Source: an uncultured Acidobacteriota bacterium
Lineage (GTDB): Bacteria; Acidobacteriota; Blastocatellia; RBC074
NCBI GenBank assembly: GCA_903828635.1
Contig: CAIKMY010000257.1
Coordinates: 1 to 33,057 of the forward strand
DNA length: 33,057 bases
Reading direction: 5' to 3'
Translations under genes and position numbers: made by a program
Notes under the pieces: generated by a model
The model's input: only the letters and a program-made list of their open reading frames with translations
Told to the model about the DNA's origin: nothing
Databases searched by the model: none
Shown here: positions 11,551 to 22,164 of the stretch, one piece after another
How the letters are laid out: every line of letters starts with the position of its first letter
Position numbering within the stretch: the first letter of the stretch is position 1

Positions 11551-13377
11551 TCATCCGCTCTTCAGGACCATGCCATTCACCGTCTCATTCGGGCCATGGC
11601 CTGTCAGGGGATCGCCGTGGCAAACAACAGAACCATTGATGATCACAGTGATGATTCCGGTTGCCTCGCGGCGGGGATGGCGGAAAGATGCCCGGTCGCG
11701 GAGTTTGTCGGGATTGCAGAGAACGAGATCGGCAAAGGCACCCGGACGGATGACACCGCGGTCGGCGATGCCGAAGAGTGTTGCCGGGTAGAGGGTCATG
11801 CGATGAACCGCGGTCTCGAGTGAGAGACGGGGCGGGGAACCAGTGAATTTCGAGAGGATACGTGGGAAGGCGCCATAAGCAGCGGGGTGAGGCAGTCCGC
11901 GGCCGTAGTCCTCGGCATCGGTGCAAAAAGCGCAAAATGGATGGCGGGCGAGGCGATCAAGCCAACGTCGCTGGCGACGTCCGCCGGAGATCTCAAAGAT
12001 GATCATCGAGACCTCGCCCTTCTCCTCGATCAGAAGATCAGAGATGGCGTCAAACGGGCTTTTGCCAATGAGCGCACCTAGTCGGGCGAGGCTCAGACCC
12101 TCATACTGACGATGGCGGCGACTGCCAACCCGCCCGATGGTGATCGCCTCCCAGCCGGTGGCAGCAACCAGATTGTGAGGCCAGCCGCCATCGAGCCACG
12201 GGGGCCAGCCCAACTCGTCGGGGCGCGGAAGCTCGATCTCCCGCTCGATACGGCGGCGCAGATCGGGATCACGCAGCCTCTCCAGCAGTGAGGTAACTCC
12301 TCCCTCGAGCGCCCATGGCGGGTAGATGGCAATCATCATGGTTGCCGCGCCGGTGTACGGGAAGATGTCGAAGCTGAGGCGGATCCCCTCGCCGCGTGCC
12401 TCGTCCTCGAGGGCGAGAACCTCGTCGATCTTCGGCCAGTGTGCGCGGCCAACCGCCTCGCTGTGGGAATGGTGCAGCCTGACACCGGTGGCACGGCCGA
12501 TCTCGATCAGCTCTTTGACGGCCGGCAGCAGCAGCTCGCTCGAACCGCGGATATGGCTGGTGCAGATCCCGTCGTGCGCCGCAACCACCCGGGCGAGTTC
12601 GATCAGCTCGTCGGTTGCCGAGTAGATCCCCGGTGGATAGATCAGCCCGGTTGAGAGGCCAAAGGCACCATCGTCGAGTCCTCGCTCGACGGCCGCGCGC
12701 ATCTGTCGCAACTCTCCCGCATTCGGGATTCCTCTCGCCAACCCCATCGCCCCGATTCTGATGGCTCCTTGCGGGATCAATGTCCCGACATTGAGCAGCA
12801 CACCATTGTCACGCAGACGTGCAAGGTAGTCGCCGATACTGCGCCACCTCCACTCAATCGACTCGGGGGTCATCCAGCCGGCAATCCCACGCATCTGTGC
12901 CTCGGCCTCGATGCTGGCCACTGGCGCACAGCCAAGCCCGCAGTTGCCGATGATCGTCGTCGTGATCCCCTGAGTCAGCTTGCCGCGCAGCAATTTCGCC
13001 TGCCGTGCCGGAGGGAGTGGAAAGATGAGATCCGCGTGTGAATGGGGATCGATCAGCCCCGGCAGCAGCGTCAGCCCGCGCCCGTCAATTTCACCTCCGG
13101 CCTCTCCAGCCATTTTACCAGCAGCCTCAGTAACCTCAGCAGCCTCAGTAACCGAAGAGACCCAGGCAATCCGATCGCCGCTGATGCCGACGTCGGCGAT
13201 CCGCGCCGGTGCTCCCGTGCCGTCAATCAGCCGTGCGCCGCGAATGACCAGATCCAAACGGACAGAGCCAACATCAGAACAGACAACATTGGAAATCGTT
13301 CCTGATTCGTGGCGATTCCGGCGGGTCGTGTCCCGATGTTGTGTGTTTCGATGGCGGCTCTGTCTGTTCAGCCTCAT
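11551..13377 (-). CDS. N-acyl-D-amino-acid deacylase-type amidohydrolase; start uncertain (ATG 13377 coupled to upstream stop, or TTG 13257)
   Basis: LDLVIRGARLIDGTG, LLPGLIDPHSHADL, GITTTIIGNCGLGCAPV, HHSHSEA, FADLVLCNP. ATG 13377 overlaps the upstream TGA 13376-13374 (ATGA). Confidence 0.85.
   Translation of the reverse strand: MRLNRQSRHRNTQHRDTTRRNRHESGTISNVVCSDVGSVRLDLVIRGARLIDGTGAPARIADVGISGDRIAWVSSVTEAAEVTEAAGKMAGEAGGEIDGRGLTLLPGLIDPHSHADLIFPLPPARQAKLLRGKLTQGITTTIIGNCGLGCAPVASIEAEAQMRGIAGWMTPESIEWRWRSIGDYLARLRDNGVLLNVGTLIPQGAIRIGAMGLARGIPNAGELRQMRAAVERGLDDGAFGLSTGLIYPPGIYSATDELIELARVVAAHDGICTSHIRGSSELLLPAVKELIEIGRATGVRLHHSHSEAVGRAHWPKIDEVLALEDEARGEGIRLSFDIFPYTGAATMMIAIYPPWALEGGVTSLLERLRDPDLRRRIEREIELPRPDELGWPPWLDGGWPHNLVAATGWEAITIGRVGSRRHRQYEGLSLARLGALIGKSPFDAISDLLIEEKGEVSMIIFEISGGRRQRRWLDRLARHPFCAFCTDAEDYGRGLPHPAAYGAFPRILSKFTGSPPRLSLETAVHRMTLYPATLFGIADRGVIRPGAFADLVLCNPDKLRDRASFRHPRREATGIITVIINGSVVCHGDPLTGHGPNETVNGMVLKSG
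13119..13154. repeat. 18-bp tandem duplication inside the amidohydrolase CDS (encodes VTEAAE / VTEAAG)
   Basis: CAGCAGCCTCAGTAACC[T/G] twice, 17/18 identical. Confidence 0.85.
13257..13368. repeat. Long nested imperfect palindrome; copy A of the dispersed element (core 13291..13344 on minus strand)
   Basis: Outer arms AACGGACAGAGCC (13257-13269) / GGCTCTGTCTGTT (13356-13368), 12/13; inner arms ACAACATTGGAA (13283-13294) / TCCCGATGTTGT (13331-13342), 10/12. Confidence 0.8.
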
Positions 13378-15236
13378 TTGCCGGAGGGTGTCGCCGGGGC
13401 AGGGGAGGGAGAAACCATCGGGTAGAGGCGCGTCTCGGCGACACCGCTGCCCTCCTTCAGGACATAATGGCGATTGGCGACGAGGCTGCCCAGCTTCTCG
13501 ACCTTGCCGTTTGGCCATTCGACCTCGACACGTTCGGCACGGTCGTTCCGTCCCAATCCGAAGGTCAGCGGCAGCTCGCTCTGCGAGCAATAGCTCGATC
13601 CGCTGTGCACTTGCTGCCAGAGGCGGCTTCCATCAGGCAACACCATCGTTACTCGCGCCCCGATCCCGCTCGTGTTGGAGACGACCCCGGTCGCCTCGAT
13701 CCGCAGAAAGCGGTTCTGGTTGCCGCCATCGTTGCGCAGCAGCGACGCCGGCCCGCCATTGGTCGTCACGAGGATGTCGAGGTCTCCGTCGTTGTCATAA
13801 TCACCGTAGGCGGCACCGCGGCCGACGATCGCTCGCTGAAAAGGCCTGCCGGAACGCTTCGTTACTTCGGCAAAACGCTTGCGGCCTTCGTTGCGGAAGA
13901 GCTTCGGTGCCATTGCATAAGTGATCTTCGGTTGTACTTTGTTGATATCGTCGGCGACGTGGCCGTTGGCGAGGAAGATATCCGATCGTCCGTCGAGGTC
14001 GTAATCAAAGAAGAACAGACCGAAGGTCAGCGTCAGCAGCGTTGCCTGGCCAAGCGTCGAGGCGGGTGCCTCGTCGATGAAGAGGCCCGATTTACCCTCA
14101 TTGTGGTAAAAACCAAGCATCTCGTTTGAGAAATTGCCGATGATCAGGCTCGGATAACCGGAGCCATCGTAGTCGGAGAAATCGACTCCCATCCCGGCGC
14201 GTGCCTTGCCTTCCTCGCTGAAGGCGACACCGGCGGTGGTGGCCACCTCGGTGAAGCCACCCTTGCCATTGTTCTGGTAGAGCTTGTTCGGCTGGGTATC
14301 ATTGGCGACGAAGATGTCGATCAACCCGTCGCGGTTGTAATCGAAGGTTGCCACGCCGAGTGACTTGCTGGTCGGATCGGCAATGCCCGCGGCCACGCTG
14401 ACATCTTCAAATCGCCCACCGAGGTTGTGCCAGAGGCGTGCGCTCTGCCCCTTGTAACTCTCCGGTGTGCAGTAGCTTTTGCCGGTCCCGTCGAGTGAGC
14501 AGAAGAGATCGCCGGCAATCGTCCAGTCGACGTAGTTGCCGACAAAGAGGTCAAGCCGGCCGTCACGGTCGTAATCGAGCCACGCAGCACTGGTCGAGAA
14601 GGCGGGTGGCCCCGTCAGGCCGGCTTTCGCCGTGACATCAGCGAAACGCCCGTCACCGCCATTCCGGAAGAGCCGACTCTGGCCGAGCGCACTGACGAAG
14701 ATGTCGTCCCATCCGTCATTGTCGTAGTCACCGACGGCGACCCCCATCCCATACATCGGCTTCGCCAGCCCGGCAGCAACCGTCACATCACTGAATGATC
14801 CATTGCGATTGTTGCGGTAAAGAGCCATTACCGACCGCCGCTTCCGTGGCGCATCCTCGAAGTCCATCGCGTTGATCAGCAGCAGATCCTGCCAGCCGTC
14901 ATTGTCGAAATCGAGGAAGGCACAGCCGGAGCCGGTCGTCTCCGGGAGGTACTTTTTCCCATAGGCGCCATTGTTGTGGCGAAACCTGATGCCGGCACTT
15001 GCGGTGGCATCACTGTATTCGACCGGCACGATCTGCTCGGGGTAGGGGGGCAGCTTGTCACTCGGAACCCCGGCTGACTCGCCTGGCCCGGTTGCCCCGG
15101 CCTCAGTCGTCTCAGGTGTTGGCGTTGGTGACGATGTCACCTGCGGCCCCTCCGAGCGGCGACAGGCGGTCGAGAGCAGCACGGCGAGGAGAAATGTCAG
15201 AAGATATCTGGATCTCATAGGTGATCTCATTGTCAC
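13374..15236 (-). CDS. FG-GAP/VCBS-repeat protein with C-terminal ASPIC/UnbV domain (CRTAC1-like)
   Basis: Lipoprotein-like N-terminus (LLSTACRRS); repeated DFDNDGWQDLLL, DYDNDGWDDIFVS, DYDRDGRLDLFVGNY, DYDNDGDLDILVT; C-terminal IGARVTMVLPDGSRLWQQVHSGSSYCSQSELPLTFGLG...VEVEWPNGKVE. Confidence 0.9.
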   Translation of the reverse strand: MTMRSPMRSRYLLTFLLAVLLSTACRRSEGPQVTSSPTPTPETTEAGATGPGESAGVPSDKLPPYPEQIVPVEYSDATASAGIRFRHNNGAYGKKYLPETTGSGCAFLDFDNDGWQDLLLINAMDFEDAPRKRRSVMALYRNNRNGSFSDVTVAAGLAKPMYGMGVAVGDYDNDGWDDIFVSALGQSRLFRNGGDGRFADVTAKAGLTGPPAFSTSAAWLDYDRDGRLDLFVGNYVDWTIAGDLFCSLDGTGKSYCTPESYKGQSARLWHNLGGRFEDVSVAAGIADPTSKSLGVATFDYNRDGLIDIFVANDTQPNKLYQNNGKGGFTEVATTAGVAFSEEGKARAGMGVDFSDYDGSGYPSLIIGNFSNEMLGFYHNEGKSGLFIDEAPASTLGQATLLTLTFGLFFFDYDLDGRSDIFLANGHVADDINKVQPKITYAMAPKLFRNEGRKRFAEVTKRSGRPFQRAIVGRGAAYGDYDNDGDLDILVTTNGGPASLLRNDGGNQNRFLRIEATGVVSNTSGIGARVTMVLPDGSRLWQQVHSGSSYCSQSELPLTFGLGRNDRAERVEVEWPNGKVEKLGSLVANRHYVLKEGSGVAETRLYPMVSPSPAPATPSGK

Positions 15237-15258
15237 AGCACGGAAAGCCCCGGATGCT

Positions 15259-18198
15259 TCACCGCCCGGCGGCGATCATCTTCCCGCCGCGCCGACGCGA
15301 GGCCACACGCGAACCTGCCGGCGTGCTCACCCCCCTGCCGGCATACTTGCCGGCATATATCCGGGATGGCGGAACCGAAACGTGTTCGTGAATCTGCTGC
15401 CGCTCATTGTTGTCTTCCGGATGGAGCTGCCGATAAGGCCCGGTGATCGCCTGCGCCGACTCGTCCGCCTTGAAGCGCAAATAGAGCTTTCGCTCACGCT
15501 CGGCCGAGATGGCATCGCCCAGCCCCTGATAGGCGAGCATCAGATTGTAATGGGCCTGCAGATCCTCGGGATCGACGGCCAGTACGCGCTGCAGAGCCGT
15601 GACTGCCTCGCGGTAGCGGCGCTGCAAAAAGAGAACCCGACCGATTGTGTTGAGCACGACACGATCGCGCGGATACTGGCTGGCAGCCGTCTGCAGATGA
15701 GAATAGGCCTCGTCATAACGCCCCTCGGCCTTGAGTGTCAGCGCGAGGAAGAAATGTGTCTTGGCCAGTGTCGGATTGATCCCGAGCGCCTGGCGCAACA
15801 TCTCCGCCGCCCCGGCCATGTTGCCTTCCTGAATCCGGGCGCGCGCAACATTGACCCAGCCGTCAGCATAGCCCGGCTCCATCTGCGTCACCTTGAGGAA
15901 GGTTGCCTCCGCCGCCTTGATGTCACCCTGCAGCAGCAGCCCGATGCCGTAATCGTTCCATCGCTCGCGCACCGATTGATCGAGTACCGGCTTCATCTCC
16001 GGCAGCTTCTCTCCACGTCCGACGACCCGCAGCGTGACCGTGTCCTCGGCCATAGTGACGATCGGCAGGTCGGGGATCTCCTTCAATTTGCCCGAGACTC
16101 CCGAGGTGTCGCCAGTGAAGACCCACCTTCCGTCATCATGCCCCGGCGCGATCGAGTATTCACCCTGCGCCGGATCACGCACCCCGGCGTATGACCACTG
16201 CGTGTTCCACCACGCGAATTTGCGGTAGTTGACCTTTGCCTTAATCGTCAGCCGGTTTCCGCAATCCGGCGGAATGATTAACCGGTAATGGACGGTGTCG
16301 GCGGCACCGGGAGGCACCAGCCGCACATAGGCGACCGAGCGCGCCGCCCAGGCATTACGTTTGTTGATCGGGTTGCCCCTCTCGTCGAGCATCAGTGAGC
16401 GGTAGAAATGGGCCCCCTTCTCGACTGGTCCGCGGCGGCCGGATTCATCATCCTCGGTCATCCCGCTCCAGAAAACGATCTTACCGTTCTCGTCAACGGC
16501 CTGCAGTTCAACCCAGACGTCGAAGCCATCGACCGTCCCGCCCGGGAAGAAATGACCGACCTTTCGCGTCCGCACAACGACGTCGAGCCTCATCTCCTCG
16601 CCGCGACGTACTGCCGCATCCGGAATCCGGTTGAGCGGTCCGATCGTCTCGGTCGGCTCGCTGATGTATATCTGCGAGGCACCAAACTGCATAGACTCCT
16701 CGCCGATGGCAAAGGTCGATGCGAGCCGCGGCGTGTCGTCGCCGGCTCGCGTCCGTGCCTCAGTTACCTTGCGCGCCTTGCCCGGTGTCATCCCGAAGAT
16801 GTCGACCGTCACCTGCTTGTCCTTGAGGAACTCCGTGATCACTCGCAACTGCTCGGCATCCTGGTTGACAAACGGCAGCGCCGTATTGGCCCCCGGGAAG
16901 CGATGCGACCTCACCTTGCCGTTCTTCGCCGCCGGATCATTCGAATTGACGAGTGGCATGTGGCACTCCGCACACTTCTTCGGCTTGTCGGGATAGTAAA
17001 AGGCACGCGCCCCCTGTCCCGACACCCCTGAGGCCTGCCAGTTGTCATAATCGTTGAAGCCGCGGAACCATCGGTAATTGTTGACCGGTTTGTCAAGGTG
17101 AACCTTGTGGCACGAAGCACAGTATTCCGGTGTGTTCTCGCGCATGAAGGGCTTGACGAAGGTCCTGGTGTGCAACTCGGGTTTGGCATAGGTCAGCAGG
17201 TCATGGCCCCACTGCAGGAAACGGTTGTCGCTGACTGCAAGATCGTGCAGCGGCGGGTATTTGATCTCAAAATCGGCCTGCCCCATGCTGCTGCGGACGT
17301 GGACGATCGAGTGGCAGGAGTTGCATCCCAGCCCGTTCTGCGCCTCCGGCGTGTTGATCTGCTGCTTGATCGGGGTGTCGAATCGCCCGTTGAAGAGGAC
17401 TGCGTGATCATGGCAACCGGCGCACCATTTTGATGGCTGCGTGCCGACCGTGTCCTGCATGTACTCGATCGATTTGCGATACCACTGGTTGTTAAACGAA
17501 GCGAAGTGGTGCGCGGATGAATTCCACTGGTCGTAGATCTCCTTGTGGCAGCGGGCGCAGGATTCAGAAGTCATAAAGAAATTGGACGGGATCGTCCCGC
17601 CCGTGTTGGTCGTTGCCGATGAGGGGTAAAACGGCCCGGTCGGTCCCTGCCCCTCACCCTCCATCGAGACCGGCGGAGACTGAGGGTTGACGATGTTGTC
17701 CTTTGCCGCCGTCGTCTGACGGCGGTACTGCCACGCCACCAGCGGCAGGATCAGCGCGATCGCCAGCGCCACACCGAAGGCCCGCGCGAAAAGGGAATGC
17801 TCGGCGCGACGTCGTGCAACCTGAATCGCCAGCAGTGCCAGTCCAAAGACTCCGATGATGACGTGCAACGGCCCGGCCCACTTCAGCGGCCGGCCAAATC
17901 CCATCCACGGTCGCGTCGCTCCAAAGAGCAGAATGAAACACCCAATCCCGGCACTCACCAGCATCAGGATCGCTCCAAGCCTCATTCCCCCTGACAATCC
18001 TGCCCAGCGCCTCCAGAGCTCTCTCAGCCCCAGCACCGTCAGCACCAGCCCAAGCCCGAAATGGAGCCCCAGCCCGGCGATGTATGAAACCGATGGCTCG
18101 TCAAAGGCTGCAAGGTACGAACTGTTGAGCAACAGCACCAGCAGACCAATCGCAAGAACCAATCCGGCTGCCGACCTCGATCTGGCAAGGTTGAACAT
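15259..18198 (-). CDS. Membrane-anchored pentaheme c-type cytochrome fused to C-terminal TPR domain
   Basis: Several N-terminal TM helices; five CxxCH (CARCH, CAGCH, CNSCH, CASCH, CAECH); C-terminal TPRs. Start MFNLARS at 18198 chosen because of SD GGAGG; the track start at 18243 lies in the repeat-bearing leader. Confidence 0.85.
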   Translation of the reverse strand: MFNLARSRSAAGLVLAIGLLVLLLNSSYLAAFDEPSVSYIAGLGLHFGLGLVLTVLGLRELWRRWAGLSGGMRLGAILMLVSAGIGCFILLFGATRPWMGFGRPLKWAGPLHVIIGVFGLALLAIQVARRRAEHSLFARAFGVALAIALILPLVAWQYRRQTTAAKDNIVNPQSPPVSMEGEGQGPTGPFYPSSATTNTGGTIPSNFFMTSESCARCHKEIYDQWNSSAHHFASFNNQWYRKSIEYMQDTVGTQPSKWCAGCHDHAVLFNGRFDTPIKQQINTPEAQNGLGCNSCHSIVHVRSSMGQADFEIKYPPLHDLAVSDNRFLQWGHDLLTYAKPELHTRTFVKPFMRENTPEYCASCHKVHLDKPVNNYRWFRGFNDYDNWQASGVSGQGARAFYYPDKPKKCAECHMPLVNSNDPAAKNGKVRSHRFPGANTALPFVNQDAEQLRVITEFLKDKQVTVDIFGMTPGKARKVTEARTRAGDDTPRLASTFAIGEESMQFGASQIYISEPTETIGPLNRIPDAAVRRGEEMRLDVVVRTRKVGHFFPGGTVDGFDVWVELQAVDENGKIVFWSGMTEDDESGRRGPVEKGAHFYRSLMLDERGNPINKRNAWAARSVAYVRLVPPGAADTVHYRLIIPPDCGNRLTIKAKVNYRKFAWWNTQWSYAGVRDPAQGEYSIAPGHDDGRWVFTGDTSGVSGKLKEIPDLPIVTMAEDTVTLRVVGRGEKLPEMKPVLDQSVRERWNDYGIGLLLQGDIKAAEATFLKVTQMEPGYADGWVNVARARIQEGNMAGAAEMLRQALGINPTLAKTHFFLALTLKAEGRYDEAYSHLQTAASQYPRDRVVLNTIGRVLFLQRRYREAVTALQRVLAVDPEDLQAHYNLMLAYQGLGDAISAERERKLYLRFKADESAQAITGPYRQLHPEDNNERQQIHEHVSVPPSRIYAGKYAGRGVSTPAGSRVASRRRGGKMIAAGR

Positions 18199-18217
18199 CT
18201 TATCCTGACCTCCGTAT

Positions 18218-18241
18218 TTAACCCGGCGCTTAACCCGGCAC
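18218..18241. repeat. 12-bp tandem duplication (TTAACCCGGCGC TTAACCCGGCAC) in the cytochrome leader
   Basis: 11/12 identical, 20-43 bp upstream of the 18198 start. Confidence 0.8.
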
Positions 18242-18500
18242 ATTGAAGCCGGTCAGCTATGCTTCGCACCCCGATTATCACGGGAAATTGATGAACGATC
18301 AGGGTAAACGATGCCCGCCGCCATCGCAAGTCAGAGCCTGTGGCGCCGATCGCGAAATGGCTGACTGTACAATCCTCACTGCGGAGTGTACTTTTATACC
18401 CATCCTGCGTTACCGGGTCGAAAGGGTAGTTCCAGAGCGGGATGCTCGGGCAGACAAGCTGAAGCGTCAAAGATCCTGGCTGGATTGTCAAAGATGTTAA

Positions 18501-18580
18501 AAGGGTCTGAGAGGATCTGATGTAAGAGGATCCAGGAGGATCCAAGAGTATTTAAGAGTATTTAACACTACTTAATAATA
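18501..18580. repeat. Degenerate 10-bp periodic repeat upstream of rmlB
   Basis: aagggtctga gaggatctga tgtaagagga tccaggagga tccaagagta tttaagagta tttaacacta cttaataata; adjacent decamers similar, drifting along the array. Confidence 0.7.
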
Positions 18581-18599
18581 ATAGGATGCAGTTGGCGAT

Positions 18600-19685
18600 A
18601 TGGAGAGACTGATAGTCACCGGCGGGGCCGGATTCATCGGGGTCAATTTTATCAACTACCTGTTGGCAAAGACCGATGCAGTGGTGGTCGTCATCGATAA
18701 ACTGACCTATGCCGGGAACATTGCCAGCCTTGAAGCGGCACTGAAGAGCGACCGGGTGGAGTTTATCAGGGCGGACATCAGTGACCGCGGGGTGACAGGT
18801 GAGATTTTCGGCCGCTTTTCGCCAACCGGTGTTGTCAATTTCGCCGCCGAGTCGCATGTTGATCGCTCGATTGACGATCCGACCCCGTTCATTGAGACCA
18901 ATATCAGCGGCACCTTCGTACTGCTCGAAGCCGCGCGCCGCCACTTTGCGACACTTTCCGGGGGGCCTCGCCGTGATTTCCGCTTTCTGCACGTGTCGAC
19001 CGACGAGGTCTACGGGACACTCGGCCCTGAGGGCCTCTTCTCGGAGGAGACGCCCTATGCACCAAACTCTCCCTATGCCGCCTCGAAGGCGGCGGCCGAC
19101 CACCTTGTCCGGGCCTGGCACGAGACCTATGGTTTGCCGACGCTGATCACTAATTGCTCAAATAATTATGGCCCGTTCCAGTTTCCCGAGAAGCTGATCC
19201 CGCTGATGATTCTCAATGCCGTCGAGGGGCGTGCGCTGACGATCTATGGTGATGGCGCCAACATCCGTGACTGGCTCTATGTCGAGGATCATTGCGCCGG
19301 AATCCTGCAGGTGTTGCGTCATGGCAGGGCTGGCAGCAAGTACAACATCGGGGGAGGGAATGAGCGCACCAACCTCCAGATTGTCGACCGGCTCTGTGCC
19401 GAGGTCGAGTCGATCCTGCCGGCAGGGGGCAATCCGGCGCTGATTGCCCGCGGCCTGAGTAGTTATCTCGAACTGAAGACTTTCGTTGCCGATCGCCCCG
19501 GCCATGACCGGCGCTATGCCATTGATGCCTCCAGAATACGTGCTGAACTTGGCTGGAGCCCGGCGCACGATTTTGAGTCAGGGATTGCCGACACTGTTCG
19601 CTGGTATCTCGCCAACCGTCCCTGGTGTGAGGCCGTTCTTGCCGGTAAATACCAGCGTCAGCGCATCGGCATCATTAACTCGTAA
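18600..19685 (+). CDS. rmlB: dTDP-glucose 4,6-dehydratase
   Basis: TGGAGFIGVNFI, YAGNIASLEAAL, HVSTDEVYGTLG, SPYAASKAAADHLVRAW, NCSNNYGPFQFPEKLIPL. Confidence 0.95.
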   Translation: MERLIVTGGAGFIGVNFINYLLAKTDAVVVVIDKLTYAGNIASLEAALKSDRVEFIRADISDRGVTGEIFGRFSPTGVVNFAAESHVDRSIDDPTPFIETNISGTFVLLEAARRHFATLSGGPRRDFRFLHVSTDEVYGTLGPEGLFSEETPYAPNSPYAASKAAADHLVRAWHETYGLPTLITNCSNNYGPFQFPEKLIPLMILNAVEGRALTIYGDGANIRDWLYVEDHCAGILQVLRHGRAGSKYNIGGGNERTNLQIVDRLCAEVESILPAGGNPALIARGLSSYLELKTFVADRPGHDRRYAIDASRIRAELGWSPAHDFESGIADTVRWYLANRPWCEAVLAGKYQRQRIGIINS

Positions 19686-19778
19686 GCCGGCAGGGGCTGA
19701 CCAGTGCCTGTCAGTGCATCTGCATTCGCTGGTCAGACATCCGGTGACCGACACCAAAGAGACTCACGAAAGAGACTT

Positions 19779-20660
19779 ATGAAGGGAATCATTCTTGCTG
19801 GTGGCTCCGGCACCCGACTCTATCCAATCACCATGGCAGTCAGCAAGCAGCTCCTGCCAATCTATGACAAGCCGATGATCTACTATCCGCTCTCGACCAT
19901 CATGCTGGCGGGTATTCGCGATATTCTGATCATCACGACCCCCGAGGATCAATGGCAGTTCCAGCGATTGCTCGGGGATGGCAGCCGTTTCGGCCTTAAT
20001 CTCTCCTTTGAGATACAGCCGAGTCCGGACGGACTGGCCCAGGCCTTCATCATCGGTGACCGCTTCGTTGGCGACGATTGTGTCGCGCTGATTCTCGGTG
20101 ACAATATCTATTATGGGCACGGAATGATGGAAGATCTGCGCCGTGCGGCTCAGCTTCGCGAGGGGGCGACGGTCTTTGCTTACCAGGTGCGTGATCCGGA
20201 GCGCTACGGTGTCGTTGAGTTCGACGAGTCAGGTCAGGCCCTGAGCATTGAGGAGAAGCCGGCTCATCCGCGATCGACCTGGGCGGTGACGGGATTATAT
20301 TTCTATGACAATCGCGTCCTCGATATTGCACGGGGACTTAAGCCATCACCCCGCGGTGAGTTGGAGATCACGGATGTCAATCGGGCCTATCTCGAACTTG
20401 GGGATCTGCGGGTCGAGCGTCTGGGGCGGGGCATCGCCTGGCTTGATACCGGAACCCACGAATCATTGCAGCAGGCGTCGAGCTTCATTCAGACGCTACA
20501 GGAGCGGCAGGGGCTGATGGTGGCCTGCCTTGAAGAGATAGCCTATCGACAGGGGTGGATCTCCGCTGATGATGTGATGCGGGTTGCTGAGCAGCTGAGG
20601 AAGAACGAGTACGGAAAGTACCTGCTGCGCATGCTCGAATTCAGTGATCAGGAGCAGTGA
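19779..20660 (+). CDS. rmlA: Glucose-1-phosphate thymidylyltransferase
   Basis: [39 protein letters not shown]; start reassigned from track 19704 to 19779. Confidence 0.95.
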   Translation: MKGIILAGGSGTRLYPITMAVSKQLLPIYDKPMIYYPLSTIMLAGIRDILIITTPEDQWQFQRLLGDGSRFGLNLSFEIQPSPDGLAQAFIIGDRFVGDDCVALILGDNIYYGHGMMEDLRRAAQLREGATVFAYQVRDPERYGVVEFDESGQALSIEEKPAHPRSTWAVTGLYFYDNRVLDIARGLKPSPRGELEITDVNRAYLELGDLRVERLGRGIAWLDTGTHESLQQASSFIQTLQERQGLMVACLEEIAYRQGWISADDVMRVAEQLRKNEYGKYLLRMLEFSDQEQ

Positions 20661-20695
20661 TCCCGGGGGGGGGAGTACGAGGGGGCAGAGCAGAG

Positions 20696-21294
<599 letters not shown>

Positions 21295-21298
<4 letters not shown>

Positions 21299-22143
21299 AG
21301 ATTCTGATTGTCGGGGCGGGGGGGCAGTTGGGGCGGGCATTGATCGATGCCGGGGCAGGGCATGATCTGCTCCCACTGACCTCGTCAGAGCTCGATATCA
21401 CGGAACTCGGTCAGGTTCGGAAGGTGACCGCCGCCCATTGCCCGGAGGCGATCATCAACTGCGCCGCGTGGACCGATGTTGACCGTGCCGAGGCGGAGCC
21501 ACTCGCCGCCTTCAGGGTCAATTCGCTCGGACCGCGCAACCTCGCACTTGCCGCGGCAGGTCTCGGGATCCCGCTTCTCCACGTTTCAAGCGATTATGTC
21601 TTTGACGGCAGCGGCGAGCGACCGCTTCACGAGTACGACACTCCCAACCCGCTCTCCGCTTATGGTCACAGCAAGCTGGCCGGAGAACTGGCCATTGCCG
21701 GGATCCACCCTCTTCACTACATTGTCCGCACCTCGTGGCTTTACCATGTTGATCCGCCAACCCGGCGGAACTTTCCACGCGTGATGATCAGCCTCGCCGA
21801 CAGGGAGATGGTGCACGTCGTCAGCGATCAATTCGGCTCGCCAACCTATGCGCCACACCTCGCCGATGCCATTCTCGGGCTCCTGGCAACAGAAGCCTAC
21901 GGTGTCTGGCACCTTGCCGGCCGCGGGCTGACCAGCTGGCACGGTCTGACTACGAGGCTCTACCAGAATTTGGGCATCACCACGCCGGTCATTGCCGTCC
22001 CCTCTTCGCGGTTTCCACGCCCGGCACCAAGGCCCCGCTTCTCCCCGCTGACCACCATCCAGTCGCCGCAAATAATACTGCCTTCATGGGAGGATGGAAT
22101 TGACCAGTTTTGTCGTGATATAGTGCATTCTCCAAACAACTAA
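21295..22143 (+). CDS. rmlD: dTDP-4-dehydrorhamnose reductase (TTG start overlapping rmlC stop)
   Basis: [53 protein letters not shown]. Confidence 0.93.
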
Positions 22144-22164
22144 TAACCGATAAGAGGGTCCGCC

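Noticed and set aside
19743-19785. Third copy of the palindromic element (ACATC-N23-CACGAA with the same spacing) before rmlA
   Set aside because: Outside the ACATC and TCACGAA ends, matches are near chance and there is no flanking hairpin equivalent.
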